NCBI GenBank assembly: GCA_031771865.1
Contig: JASISA010000025.1
Span: 1,488,001-1,552,000, forward strand
Origin: Nothophaeocryptopus gaeumannii
Lineage: Eukaryota > Ascomycota > Dothideomycetes > Mycosphaerellales > Mycosphaerellaceae
Direction: 5' to 3'
DNA length: 64,000 nucleotides
In this document: positions 31,226 through 43,155 of the stretch, one piece after another
How the letters are laid out: each line of letters begins with the position of its first letter
How positions within the stretch are numbered: position 1 is the stretch's first letter
Program-made: the position numbers and the translations under genes
Notes under the pieces: model-generated
Told to the model about the DNA's origin: nothing
What the model saw: only the letters and a program-made list of their open reading frames with translations
Database searches by the model: none

Positions 31226-33791
31226 TCAGTGGCCCCCTCCACCATATTTCAAACTCCCGACTCTCACCTCAGTCGCCGTCTGCGCCAAATAACTCGCATC
31301 AGCCAACGCTGCCAATGGGTCTTCCTCCTTCATGCCAGTAACCCCACCCACTATCTCTTGTCCCGAGACCGCTCCTCCGTACGCTTGTGCCTCTGATCCT
31401 GCAGCTCCATAGGCTTGGTCGTAAGGACCTGTGTAGGGTTCCTGAGGGTGGTAGCCTTCGTACGGGTCGAAGACTGCCTGAGCTTGGGAATGATTTTGTT
31501 CGGAAGTCGTCATAGGGACATCGTAGGCGTATTGTGCCTGTTCTTCAATATGGTTGGGAGATTGCCCGTTCGCGCCAGCCATTATGGAGGGGTCGCGTTG
31601 CATTGCTTGACTGTGATCCTGACTCTGAGCTTGGCTCTGAGAAGCTGAGGCTGCCGGTTGAGAGCCGTCGAAGCTATCGTACCACTGCGTATCACCGTAC
31701 GATTGCTGAGTGTAGGCCTGCGTCGCTGCTCTTCCGAAATCCTGCAACGCCGGATCTGTAGCAAAATCCGCACCTGTATCGAAGTTGAATGCTGAGCTGT
31801 CGAATTGGCTAAGGTCGAAGTTGGGGTCATATGAGATGTTGATGTTTCCTCCGTCGAAATCGAACGCGTTCTCGGGACCGAACTCGTCAATGGCGGATTG
31901 GGGTGCCGTGGATAGTGCGTTGTCATCAAAGGAGCCTGCAGACTGCGAAGGCCAGGTAGCAGAGTTCAAGGCCGAGCTAGCTGATGAGGAGGAATTGTCG
32001 TATTCGAAGGGACTTTGCAGAGCTGTGGATTGTGTGGCAGGATAGGCGTCCGCGCCAGGGAATGCAGATTGCATAGTATAGTCGTAGACGGAGTCGTTGC
32101 GTTCGGGTTTAGGGTCGAGTGGGTAGTCTTGGCTTTGGGTCTGTTTGTATGGACTTGTCGTGTTGCTCTGGATCGGAAACTTCAAGGGCGTCCAGTAGGC
32201 TTCTCCTTCTGTGTAGTTGGAGAGTTTGGGTTTCCAGTAGATGAAGAGAAGTTGCTCGACACCTCCTTCCGGGCGACGCATTTTGATCTCTTGCGTGGCG
32301 AAGATGGAATCGAGCACGGCTTGGACCTCTTGTCTTCGTGGGTCTTGGCGAGGGTCTAGAGGGAGAGTTGATCCGGGTGGGAGTGGTCTGTTGAGGATGC
32401 TTGCCATTGTGGCGAGTCTCTTCGCCCAGTATGTACTGCCGAACTTGACTTGTGTTTCAATACCGCTTCCGTCCTCACAATGTGTGTTCATCGGGACGTA
32501 GTCCATGCGGCTCTCGGGTTCGCGAATGTATGTGCCGTTCTCTTCAATCCGGTAGAAATTGTTCTGAACGTAAACTTGTGCGCCAGGAGGTAAGTATCGA
32601 CTACTGCACTTAAGAGATATGCCAAGCTCGACACTACCCTTTCCGCCCTTCATGCTCTGCGTCGGGAACACCAGAGACGCTCTGGCGAGGAGGACGTTGC
32701 ACTTGATGGGATGATGAGCATTCAGTGAGGCAAGGAATCGCATGTCCTTTCGAACCATTCTCGGAAGCAGTTGTCCTGTCTCTTCATCCTTCTGGGTGAC
32801 TTGGTCCATGTATGAAAATGACTCCCAATCAAGGATCTGCTTTGGTCTCTGGCAAGGCCGTTCGATGGAACTCGTGTACTTGTGCAGCACGTCGAGATTC
32901 TCGCCATCCTTCCTCTGCACGAACATCTCGAAGTCGATTGGCTTGAAAATGTCCAGGTTACTCTTCACCTTCGATAAGTCATACATGTCTGCGCCGCCCA
33001 TTGAAGCTGTCGGGGCACGGAGGCCATGAGGTGGGGCAGGCACGGGGTGCTGTGATGGTCTTCGACCGCCGTACCAACCACTGCCGTACCCGCTACTGTA
33101 CATGCGACCGCCACTGAGATCGTCTTTCGACAAGAACCTCATGATGTGAGGGTCGCCCTCCACGAAGGGCTTTAAGACCTGGATGTGACTGGACACTTGC
33201 TTCCTGGTCCGGCCTTCGCCGGTGAGCTCTTCAATGTAGTCGGCAATGAGCTCATTACGGCCGCGCTGCTTGTCCTTGTGAGGCAGCTTGCGTCGCCCCA
33301 TTGGTGGCCACCTGACCAGTGCTATCGACGTGTTCAGTCTCGGCCGACTTGGCACGAAGTAAAGGTATCATACCTTGGAAGAAGGCAAACTCCAATCGAT
33401 CTGGCCATTTCTGCTCCGATCCCTTGTCATCCTTATGCTGTCGTCCCCGATATTTCATGTACTGATCTGAAGATCGAAACCGGTGAAAGAGATACCTGGC
33501 CTGCTTCAAGACGTGTGCCGGATCTTGTTCTCCGTACGCACTTCTTCCGTGTCCATACCGATAGGCATGCCTCTGTATTGGTGTCTGACTGTAGGTATGT
33601 GCTGGCCGATACGCTCCATGGCTAGCGTAGTTCTCATTCAGTGGAGCCGCAGGGTACTTCTGCTCTAACGGGTTGTGATATGAATAGTCATGATGCTGTC
33701 GGTTACCTGAGTGTTCCTGCAGTGCTCTTGATGAATGACCAAGGTCAGATGCAGTTGCACTGGAAGGCACAACCGGTGTTGGCTGAATCAT
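31226..33791 (-). CDS. abaA: TEA/ATTS-domain transcription factor AbaA
   Basis: Minus-strand exons 33791-33374 and 33321-31226 (52-base intron) encode 837 residues. The intron lies inside the DNA-binding domain, joining KWPDRLEFAFFQ to ALVRWPPMGRRK. The TEA domain (about 125-195) ends with RTRKQVSSHIQVLKPF, the recognition helix. A middle region (about 270-560) holds the conserved AbaA block with DVLHKYTSS, YVQNNFYRIEENGTY, MDYVPMN and FGSTYWAKRL. The tail is Gln/Ser/Tyr-rich, like an activation domain. AbaA acts after BrlA and before WetA in conidium formation, in the nucleus, binding CATTCY. The start is the ATG in AATCATTG-complement at 33791; no better upstream Met is seen. Confidence 0.9.
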
Positions 33792-34892
33792 TGTCGGGCA
33801 GAGTTGACAATCCAGTCCAGCCTTGGGAAGGCACGCAGTAGAAGAATGCGTTCAAGAACGAATGTCTGAGGGCCTTGTGTGCCGGCCACGCCGTGATTCG
33901 CCGATCGATAGACGATGATGGAAGGAACGTAAGCAGTTGGATATAGAAAGGAATGACTCTCGATGAAGTGTTGTAAATGAGCGGCAGCACTTCCAGACGG
34001 AAGGGCGAGATGTGGGAAACGCCGTCGTTGCTAGCCAACAAGCGGAGTATATACAGACCATCTGAGAACCTCTACAATCTGGATAGCAAAGGGTGTACAT
34101 GCTGACTTAGCCTTGTGTAGCGCACAGGGGCCCAGGAGCAGAGTGCGCAATCTCGGCCCTGCCTGCGCAAGCGGCGCATGAAGGTGGACCGTCTGCTCTG
34201 CCGATTGCATGCACCAGCGTGAGCAGATAGATTCACCTTGACCGGCATGGCGGGCTCATCAAAGACGGTGCAAGGGCACTGCAGGTGACGCTATGAGACT
34301 TGCGAGAAGCACGATCGAGGGAGGGATGTGGACAGCCTTGGTTAGGTGGCAATCTCCAGCTAAGACATTCGTGGTGGAGGATGGAATGCGATGGTGAAGG
34401 CGACGGAATGTAAGCATCGTTGAAGCTCGCGTCGGCGGCATCAAAAGGCAGCGACTCCAGGCCGACGTTCGATTCGACCTTTCAAAGGTTTCTTACAACC
34501 TGCAAGCACTTGAGCACGGCATCTCGGTAGCCTAAGGTTGCATGTTGGGTTGCAGGAACTCACGCAAGGGGAACGCCTGGAACGTCTCAAGTTCGATATC
34601 TGACGAACAGCAGCGCTGCCGTCACGTGAGCAGCGCTGCAACGTCGAGATACTGTCAGGTGGTCTTGTCGCGTCGCACGTCTGCACGGATATACGGCGGC
34701 TGCCATTCAATTGACATCACCTACGTGCATCAGCATCACCGTCGTCCTTTGACATGGTCGCACATGCATTTATGCGACCGGGTTTTCTGGCCCAGCTCTC
34801 TCTTCGAACTGCACGTTTTATAGTACTCGGAAGGTGCATCAAGCAGTTGTGGCGTTTGGATAATTTGGTGAGAGTCGAGAAGTAAGTTCCGC
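33792..34892 (-). promoter_or_regulatory. abaA upstream region with candidate AbaA (CATTCY) and BrlA sites
   Basis: No gene is visible in this 1.1-kb region between abaA and the mrd1 stop. On the minus strand it has four CATTCY sequences, the known AbaA target: 33843-33848, 33950-33955, 34383-34388 and 34405-34410, the last two 22 bases apart. Two matches to the BrlA element (C/A)(G/A)AGGG(G/A) occur on the plus strand at 34316-34322 and 34565-34571. About one CATTCY is expected by chance, so the set is suggestive of the known autoregulation but unproven. Confidence 0.4.
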
Positions 34893-37601
34893 TCACTCCT
34901 CCTCTTCCTGCTGAGTGTTGAATTTCTTGCGCCCTCCGCTGGTGAGCTTCTGCAGTGCGACCTTGTTGACCTGTGCGCCAACCTTCTGCTGCATCTTTTC
35001 GATCTCTTCTTCAGCATCTTGGGCATCTTCCGCGGCGAAGTCCAGCACGAGGCGGCGACCGAGTAAGTGAGTATCACGCAAAGCTTCCATCGCGTTCTGC
35101 GCTTCCTTGACGGTAGTGAAGTCTGCGAAAGCAAATCCACGAGCGCCGCGGTCCATCTTCTTCGGCACACGTACTGACCGGAGCTGGCCGTAGGCGCCAA
35201 AGAGAGCCCGCACATCTTTCTTCGTTGTCTCGAATGGCAAGTTCTTGATGATGACTTTCGTCTTCTGACCAGCGGCCTTCTTCTCGGCATCGGCCTTTCT
35301 ACGCTCTTCAGCAGCATCAGCGCCTTTATGACTGGCACGAATCTGGAGCTTGTGGCCCTCCAGGTTGTATCCGTCCATTGCCTGCAAGGCGGCCTGGGCC
35401 TGCTTAGCAGAACGAAACTCCAAGAAGCCGAAGCCCATGCTGAGTACCTGGCCAGGCTTCTTGGGGTCAGTCTTCGTCTTGACTCGGGCAGAGAGAAAGC
35501 CGTCAAGTGGCTCAAATGTCTCTGTTAGCAGCTTGTTGGTTGTGCTGAAGTTCAGATTGCGGACGAAAAGTGTCGCTGTGCCTCCAGTCTCTGGAACGAC
35601 CTGATCTGGATCGCGAGGATCTGCAGTCGAGACCTTGCTCACACCATCTGATGTTGACTCGGAGCCTTCCGCGATCGGCTTTCCGGCGAAGACGTCCTTC
35701 GGCGCCTTCTCAAGGAACAGCATTGAGCTCTTGACTCGTCGGTAGGCAAGCGCACCGAAAGCAGCCTTGCATTGAGCCGCGTTCGAGAATTCCACGATGG
35801 CAATTGTTCCAGAAGGTGGCATGAGAAACCTCTTGACGTCTCCTTGCTCCTCAAATAGACGCTTAAGCTCATCTCGGCTGCTGTCGTAAGGAATGTTCTT
35901 TACCAAAATTGCGGTGTCTCCACGTTGGCTTATCTTGAACGAATCCAAGTCGACTCCGTGCTGTCGGAAATATGACTTGGTCTCTTGAATGACATTCGTC
36001 TCGGCATGGGCTTGCTTGATAGCCGCATCGCTGCTTGTGGGATCAAGCACCTCTGATTTGGACAGTCCAAGACGATTGGCGACACTGGACACCACAGCAT
36101 CCGCGTTCATGTATAGTGCATTCCAGTTAAAAGTTCTCGTGGCAGCTTCACGCTTTCGCTTGATCTCTTGCTGCTTCTTCAAGGGCAACTTGGACAATTC
36201 GAACTCATCAAGCTTGTTGTCTTTTCGAGCCGAAGCTGGCAAGATGTGGATCAGACGACCTTGGAACGTCTGCCCGTCGCGTTCAATAAACGCTTGTTCG
36301 GCAGATTCCGGGGAGCTATATTGGATGAAGGCAAAGCCTTTAGCAGACCCGCTCTTCTTGTCTTGCGGAATGTGAATCTAATGCATGTAAGTTAGTGTTT
36401 GTACAACGTAGCAGTATTGCATGAGCGGTTGTTGGTTTGTTCCAATGTCAGACATGACAAGCATCTACTAAAATACTGTCCCTTTGGGTCTAATCAAATG
36501 CAGACGCATAAGCTGTCCCTATCAGGGTGATCATCACGAAAATCTAAGGTGTTTAAAAGAGAAATTTCGGGAGCTTACCTCTTCAATGATGCCGAAAGAC
36601 GCAAATTCGGCTTCGAGTTCGTCTTGCCGAACATCATAAGGGAGATTGCGCACGAAGAGCCGCATGGTCTCGCGAACCTTCTCGACATCCTCGTCCATTG
36701 GAGGCTTGTTGGAGTCCGCTTCGTGATCGTCGTCGTCTGCAGGCGGTGTGGGAATGGAAGCTTCGGCGTCTTCGTCTTGTCGCGGCTTCGAGGGCTGCAC
36801 GTCGTCCCCAGACTCACTGTCCGAGTTTTGTTGTGGTATGGTTGCTGCAGCTTCCTCCTCTTCGTCATCGTCGAGCAAGCCGAGCAGCCTTGAAGTCCGA
36901 GAACGTGCCCAGTCTGCGTCAGAGACAGCTGTCTTAGGCGCTTCTTCAGGCAGGTCTGATTCTTTGCCGTGCCCAGCGTCGTCTCTGCAGCTCTCCCGGT
37001 CGCCGTGTTCAGGCCGTGCATCCTCCGTCTTCTCATCCTGCGTTTCCACATTTCGAGCCTCGGAAGTACCCTGCGGCGGCTCGGTGTGCTTAACTTTCTT
37101 CGGGACCTGTTCGTACTCATCGTCGCTCTCGCCGTCGGGTACTGCCCCAGCAGCACCTTCTTGTTGTCCAGCTGGCTCTGGAGCCGCCTCCTGCCAAGCC
37201 TTTTTCATGTCTTTCGGTTTGTATGCTTCTAAGAATTTTTTGAGCTTCGGATCTTCTTTCTCCAACTGTGCATCTTGTTTCCTCTTCAGCTTGTTGTCAA
37301 CGGCCGGCACATCAGGAGACGTTCTCGCGGTAGGTGCTCGCCTGGCTGGCTTTACGTTCTCATCGACTGGCCGGGCGACCTCAACGCCAATCCTGCTCAT
37401 ACGTATAAACGTTTTGTTGAAGTATTTGACGGCTTTCTGCGCATCTCCAGGCGTCTTATATCCAACATATCCGATGCGGCGACTCGGGAAAATCTTGGCA
37501 TCGGTCACCTGTCGTCCTTGCTGGCCGAAATGCTTCTTAAAATCGGCCTCTGTAAACGTCGGGGGCAGGCCTTTGACGAAGATGCGAGAGGAAGCCATCA
37601 T
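34893..37601 (-). CDS. mrd1: Mrd1, multiple RNA-recognition-motif protein of pre-rRNA processing
   Basis: Minus-strand exons 37601-36579 and 36377-34893 (201-base intron, phase 0) encode 835 residues. Five RRMs are visible: about 4-85 (SSRIFVKGLPPTFTEADF), 312-388 (MRLFVRNLPYDVRQDELEAE, split by the intron), 494-575 (TAILVKNIPYDSSRDEL), 607-690 (ATLFVRNLNFSTTNKLL, GFGFLEF) and 707-790 (KVIIKNLPFETTKKDV, GFAFADF). An acidic linker separates RRM1 and RRM2. Domain number and order match yeast Mrd1, an essential nucleolar factor that binds pre-rRNA and U3 for early 18S cleavage. Two adjacent ATGs (37601 and 37598) are possible starts. Its promoter is shared with the LC8 gene 290 bases away. Confidence 0.93.
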
Positions 37602-37891
37602 GTGTGCTCTCACGGCGAATGCGAGGTGCAGGTGGTGGAGACGTGGTCGAAAGCAGAGAATGTCGTCGGAGGTGAGAGCGCGGTGGATTTTCAATTTCTT
37701 CCCAAGTTGCGGACAGGGATCGTGTCGGATGATCCCGTCCAGCCCGCGACTGCACCTTCCGCCTCCTCAGACTGCTGCACCTCTCACCACAAACAACACC
37801 CGCACAATCCTGCACAACACTTCGAAACTCCACCCGAACACAACCGCGCGCCATATTCTACACAGACCCATCCAACGCACGCTCATCCATC

Positions 37892-38533
37892 ATGGCGGAA
37901 GACCAGAAGGAGAACCATGACAAGCTAGAGGGTAGGAAACACTGTTTTACTTTCCGCGATCCTACTATGGATGGCTAACTATATCACAGCGCAGATCAAG
38001 TCCGTTGACATGGTACGATGAATGTGATGCACGCGACTGCATGGAGATAATATTAATACTGATCTCACTTTCTGCAGAACGAGGATATGCAACAGGAGGC
38101 AATCGAAGTCGGTGAGTAGCTGCAATTCGAGGCTGCATATCCTCGTCCTGACCGGACCTCCAGCACAAGAAGCTATGAATAAGTTCACAATCGAAAAGGT
38201 AAGAAAGAGAATGTCCAAGGTGTGAGCGTTCATGTGCTGACCGCCTGTCACAGGAAATCGCCCAGCACATCAAGCGAACCGTATGTCCACTCGCCTTGGC
38301 ATTGACCCGGAACCACCATCTAACGCTCCTCCTAGTTCGACGAGCGCAAGGGCGCGACATGGCATTGCATTGTGGGCAGGAACTTCGGAAGCTTCGTCAC
38401 TCACGGTGAGCTGAATCGCGTCTACTGATAACGTTGTGCCACTGACTCATGGACTTTCCTTCTCGCAGAAACCAAACACTTCATCTACTTCTACCTCGGC
38501 CACTGCGCAATCTTGCTCTTCAAGACTCAGTAG
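37892..38533 (+). CDS. nudG: Dynein light chain LC8
   Basis: Seven exons (37892-37931, 37990-38012, 38078-38111, 38164-38198, 38254-38280, 38336-38405, 38469-38533) join in frame to 97 residues: MADDQKEN-like start MAEDQKENHDKLEAQIKSVD, then QQEAIEVAQEAMNKFTIEKE, HIKRTFDERKGATWHCIVGR, NFGSFVTHETKHFIYFYLGH and AILLFKTQ. This is the complete LC8 fold; the WHCIVGRNFGS..THETKHFIYFY block is nearly invariant. LC8 is a dimeric hub in cytoplasmic dynein needed for nuclear migration (nudG in Aspergillus). Six introns in 291 coding bases is dense. Each splice site was checked for GT/AG and for phase. Confidence 0.93.
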
Positions 38534-39204
38534 ATCCTCTACTGGCGGATGTTGTATGTCGAACATGGGCCTTGAGCATTGAGCTTTGTCTGTACATTGG
38601 AATTAGGCAGTGTTGGGCAAACGGACTCGGGCGCCAATGGGTCTGTTGTCTCTATGAAAGCTTTCTTCCACTTCTGAAATCACTTGCTTCGACTCTGATA
38701 CTGCCTTTTCTTCATTCAAATTCAGTCACGTATAGTTCACGCGCCGAAGAATCCTCCTCTCGCCTTTTGACCCTGACTGTCTACACCCTCTAATACCTGC
38801 AGTCTAACCGCTGGTATCCTTGGGAACTCAAAAGAACCCCGGGGCCCACACAGCCGGTTTGAGCATTTAGACTTAAGCAGCTTGTCGACAGGGGGCAACA
38901 TCCTCAGGAGGGCAGTCGCTTATGACCGGAGGCTGTAGAGTCTAGTCTACATGACATGCACAGGCATTGTCCCCAGACGATCAGCGCCGGGCCGTTGCCG
39001 ACTTTCAACGCGGCAGCCCGAGGCCACAGCTCACAGCCACAGCGCTGCGCCTTCCAAGCTTTCAGTCCGCGCAATCGTTCTTGCGATGCCCGGCGGCGAC
39101 GATTAAAGACGTCAGTCCGTCCAGAAACAACATCCAACTTAATAGTCGAAGAGGCGGCCATATCATCAATATTGACACCCAACCCGAGCAACAGATCCAT
39201 CACC
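38534..39204. other. Intergenic region, no gene seen
   Basis: 3' region of the LC8 gene and promoter of the zinc-ribbon gene. A CCGGGG palindrome-like spot at 38838 and AT-rich sequence around 38690; no coding sequence supported. Confidence 0.55.
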
Positions 39205-39751
39205 ATGGCCTTCATCTTCACATGCGGAACGCACAGTACGCCACGCGCCAGAACCTGAAAGCTCGCAACACTACTGACAGAGCTCCATAGCGTTCCAGTC
39301 CTTGTTAGCCGGCTACGAGAACATCACAGTCCAATGTCAGAACTGCGGTAACTGGTCAGGGAAGGTCGTCAAGCGATGGTATGTTGATGCGCTTCGAGAT
39401 AAGATAACCTTACCATCAAGGTTACTACCTAACATCCGCTAACCTCACACTGCTCTTAGGGAATGGTTCACCTTCTGCTTCGTCCCGATCATCCCCTTCT
39501 CCCTCAAACCCTGGCACGCCGTCTCCTGCCACATCTGCCATTTCCAGCAAGACATCAAATACCGACCCGACGTACAACAGCAAATGGATGGTGGTGGTGG
39601 AGGAGGAGGAGGAGGAGGAGGAGGAGGACAAATACCCATGCAGAATGGACCACCGCAAGGATGGAATAGTGGCAATCCGTATGGAAACCAGCAGAGTCAG
39701 AACGCGCAGATGAGTGGAGGAGCTGGGGCGGAACAACCGCAGTATAAGTAG
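39205..39751 (+). CDS. Small zinc-ribbon protein with polyglycine tract
   Basis: Exons 39205-39235, 39291-39378 and 39460-39751 encode 136 residues. The protein starts MAFIFTCGTHTFQSLLAGY, has one Cys pair in VQCQNCGNWSGKVVKRW, continues EWFTFCFVPIIPFSLKPWH and has the second pair in CHICHF. Two CxxC pairs flanking a hydrophobic hairpin form a fungal zinc-ribbon (zinc_ribbon_15-like) protein; the middle could sit in a membrane. The tail is Gly/Asn/Gln-rich, including 13 consecutive glycines. Function unknown. Splices are supported by the resulting conserved core. Confidence 0.8.
39590..39628 (+). repeat. In-frame (GGT)3(GGA)10 trinucleotide tract
   Basis: Thirteen consecutive glycine codons, three GGT then ten GGA, in the last exon of the zinc-ribbon gene. 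Trinucleotide units keep the frame if the length changes, so the tract is likely length-variable between strains. Confidence 0.95.
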
Positions 39752-40228
39752 GTCTGCGGTAGAGAAGAGCAGCGAGAGATAGCAGTGGGAGAAGGAGATG
39801 CATAGGCGAAGGAGTATGGCGTTGGACATTGCATTTGACGAAAAGAGCATGGGCTGAATACCTGAGATACCATTGTTGTCTGTATAGCTACGGCGTACGG
39901 CAGCTTCTTACGAGTCGAGCGGCTCGCGAAAGTCATGATACCGTTTCAACTTCGGCCGTCTTGCCAGCACTTTTTCTATCAAGCTGTTGGAACAGACTAC
40001 TCAACGCGCCAGAGTCGTTGACAGATGTGTCAATTTCACTGGCAGGCGAAGAATCGTTGAATACCGTTGTAAGCAGCTGTTCCTAGCTCCATGATCTGCA
40101 TCTGCATGCGCACTAATTGTGACTGGGTATATCATAGCTGAGCGAGCTCAACCTTCTCTCGACTGCAGCCATTCTACGACTGAACTCAACGCGCGTCGAA
40201 GCATACCCACGAGTCTTCCGGTTCCACC
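39752..40228. other. Intergenic region, no gene seen
   Basis: Between the zinc-ribbon gene and the HET gene, both on the plus strand. No supported coding sequence. Confidence 0.55.
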
Positions 40229-41655
40229 ATGCGTCTTATCAACACGGATACCCTCACATTCAATGAGTTTTTTGGTAGTGAGATCCCGGAATACAACATC
40301 GTTTCGCATCGCTGGGGCCTGGACGAGGTAACATACCAAGACTTCTTAGACATCAATAAACCGCGTACGGGAAAGGGATGGGAAAAGATACTCAAAGCGT
40401 GCCAGCTTGCCGCATCGCGCTGGCGTCCAATCGAGTGGGTCTGGGTAGACACCTATTGTATTGACAAGAAGAGCTCGGCTGAGCTTTCCGAGTCGATCAA
40501 CTCTATGTTTGAGTGGTATCAGAGGGCTATCACTTGCTACGTTTTCCTGCCGGACGTAGACGCAATACGGGATTGCGACACGGCCAACTATTATTTCCTG
40601 AATAAGCATGTGTCGAGACATGGCGTCTACGATCAGATCTTGAACAGTGTCTGGTTTACAAGGGGCTGGACGTTGCAGGAGTTGCTGGCCCCAGCATCTG
40701 TGACGTTCTTTGACAAGGAATACAACGAGCTACAAGACAAGCAAAGGGAAGACCCTGAGTTCAATGTCCTCTTGCTTGTGGCGGCAGGGATGAGCAAAGG
40801 ACTCCTGAAGCCTGGTCATGTGAGTACTATGTTCGCATGGTCACGCCTTTTATCTCTATCTAACTTTGAAAACAGACAGCGACAACGAGCCTGGCTCTTC
40901 GGATGGAGCTAGCTTCAAAGCGACACACTACGCGCGCTGAAGATCAGGCGTATTGCCTACTCGGTATCTTCGGTATCAATATGCCCCTCCTTTACGGGGA
41001 AGGCAGCAAGGCGTTCATGCGTCTACAGCTGGAGATGATTCGAAAATCGAATGACGAAAGCATTTTCGCCTGGCATTCCGCAACTGCTTATCGAGAGGGA
41101 TGGAAAGGTCTACTGGCGCCATCTCTAGCATCATTCGCGACAAACCTTGAGAATCACAGCTTCAGATATGTGCATCGAGCGCCCTTCGCTATGACTAACC
41201 AGGGACTGCAGCTTACGCTGACGGTCCCAACAAAGATTAAGGCTCGAAATCGAACTTCCTTTCTACAGTCGGAAGCAAACCTGAACACGGACATGGAATC
41301 GCTTCCGACAAACAAGCCCATTTCGCTCTTAGTTCCATTGAACTGCTATCGAGCCACAGACGTGCACACATCAAAAGCGGAGCCCACCGGACTGCAACTC
41401 GCCGTTCGCGTACTCGCCTGGTGTATTGCAGACGAATCTTTGACCTTTCGTGGTCAAGTCTTTCGAGAGCTAGAGGCTGAGAAGCAGCTGATGGTTCCCA
41501 AATCAGGGAGAGATAGGTCCCTACATGGCGCAGTTCAGGTTTACGATAAAGGGGATAAGCCGAGCGACTACGGATGCACAGCTATTGCCGGTATTCCGCA
41601 GGACGGCAAAGCCATGATGCCTTGGACTATCTACTTTGAACAAGACGACCTGTGA
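40229..41655 (+). CDS. HET-domain protein (heterokaryon incompatibility type)
   Basis: Exons 40229-40819 and 40876-41655 (56-base intron) encode 456 residues. The N-terminal HET domain shows the standard blocks: MRLINTDTLTFNEFFGSEIP, YNIVSHRWG, WVWVDTYCIDKKSSAELSES, INSMFEWYQRAITCYVFLPD and SVWFTRGWTLQELLAP. The splice joins GLLKPGH to TATTSLALRMELASKR, followed by TTRAEDQAYCLLGIFGINMP and LLYGEGSKAF, as in HET-E/HET-D-type proteins. There is no NACHT or WD40 module; the C-terminal 200 residues are unclassified. HET domains trigger cell death on non-self recognition in hyphal fusion, though most genomic copies have no proven role. Next gene converges from the minus strand. Confidence 0.9.
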
Positions 41656-41792
41656 GAAAGTCGTTTTGGATTCCGGAGGCAAAAGTGTATGCCACAGACG
41701 AGAGAGGGCAGCAACCACAGATGATGCATTTGAACCGCAGCGGTCTCGGCATTGACTCTACTCTGCACGTCGAAGAGATTCGATTGTCGCAG

Positions 41793-43155
41793 CTACAAAT
41801 TTGCAGCAGACGTCGAGGCCGCTGATGCAGTTGGCGATGGAGCAACAGGCGGTAGAGGCGCGATTGGACTCAGTCTGACATCCAAAATACCGCCCGGCGG
41901 TCTGGCCCTGCTGTTCTGACTGTCGAGGAATGCGAAGAGGGCGATCAGTAGTGCGCCTAAACCCACATCAACATCTACAAATTTGAACCTCGTGTGGGAA
42001 AGTGTGCTTACCTGCAGTGACGATATACGAAGCTACCGTAAATGCGGTCTGTACAGCGACCTGGCTGTCGACCCCAAACTTGACCACAAAGACTCCAATC
42101 CAGATAGCGGCGAATATGAGGGAAGCAATAAACGGCGACACAGATATCATGGAGATAGCATAGCCGTCCCACTCGGTCACGAACTCCAACCCTTCCGACC
42201 CCGGATGACTGGCAATTGCTTGCGTCAACGATCGCTGATGTTCTGGGAGTAATTCTGGCTTTTCAAGACATGCGACTTGGCTTGAACCGAGGCGACCGAG
42301 ATCAAGCGTCTCGATATGCTTGCCGAGCGTTCCAGTTCGTGAATCGGTGTTCGCTATCTGTTCGGCCCGGTCAGTGCCACGATCAACATTGACGTCAATG
42401 TTTACAATACGGACCTTCACGCGATCGACTCGAAGGACTTTCCTGGGGAGCAAGAGCTCTGTAATCCCCTTCTTGAACCTGATGAAGCAATACCACATAT
42501 ACAGCGCTTCCAAAGTCCGTCGATCGTCCCCGTCAGACAACACTGGGATGCAAAGCGTCTCGCGGCCGGCGAAGATGTGAATCCTGGATACAGCTCCCAT
42601 CGTCCCAAGCCTGCCTTCCCAGCTCTGCAGGTACAACTTCTCGAACTCTTGCACCTCTGTTACGTGGAGCAAGAACTTCCATACCTGCTTGTTCAACCAT
42701 GATTTATCACCATCCTTTCGAGTATTGACCTTCAACTTCAGCGGCTCTCCGACCCTAGGGCTAGGTAAAAGGCCAAGTTCCCAGTCAAGCTGAACCAGAG
42801 CATGTTTAACAACAAGTATGCTAGAAAATGCCCAAAAGAAGTTATCAGGAAGCTGAGAAGAGAGCGGCTTCGAGGGATACCCCGTTACGTTCTTGAGGAG
42901 TATAAGCCAGAGGACCGTAAGTCTTCGTGGGATGGCGAGGATTTTCTGAATGAGAATCAACGGCGCGGCCAACACCACGGGCAACGATTTGAGAGTGGAG
43001 CGACGTCTCCATGCACCGCGCGGAAAGACATTGGCGACGCCGAGTCGGCTCGTGGGATCATCTTGGAATTCCAGGTTGTTGACAATGGACGTCAATTGTG
43101 TGTTGACAAAGGTTGAGACGACCCCTGCGGCTCCGAAAACCGAAAGAGGATCCAT
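41793..43155 (-). CDS. Uncharacterised membrane protein, two C-terminal TM pairs
   Basis: Minus-strand exons 43155-42012 and 41956-41793 (55-base intron) encode 435 residues. The N-terminus MDPLSVFGAAGVVSTFVNTQ is followed by a hydrophobic stretch (about 57-90). The middle is soluble (WELGLLPSPRVGEPLKL, MGAVSRIHIFAGRETLCIPV). Near the C-terminus come ISMISVSPFIASLIFAAIWI, then VQTAFTVASYIVTAG spliced to ALLIALFAFLDSQ, two or three membrane spans. This tail pattern recurs in orphan fungal proteins that start MDPLS(V/A), a start also seen in many HET/NLR-associated proteins. I cannot name a function. It is convergent with the HET gene, 137 bases apart. Confidence 0.75.

Noticed and set aside
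36748..37920. Long Ser/Cys-rich plus-strand open frame of about 390 codons
   Set aside because: It lies antisense over mrd1 exon 1; its composition is what the acidic linker of mrd1 produces when read backwards, and it overlaps the LC8 start.
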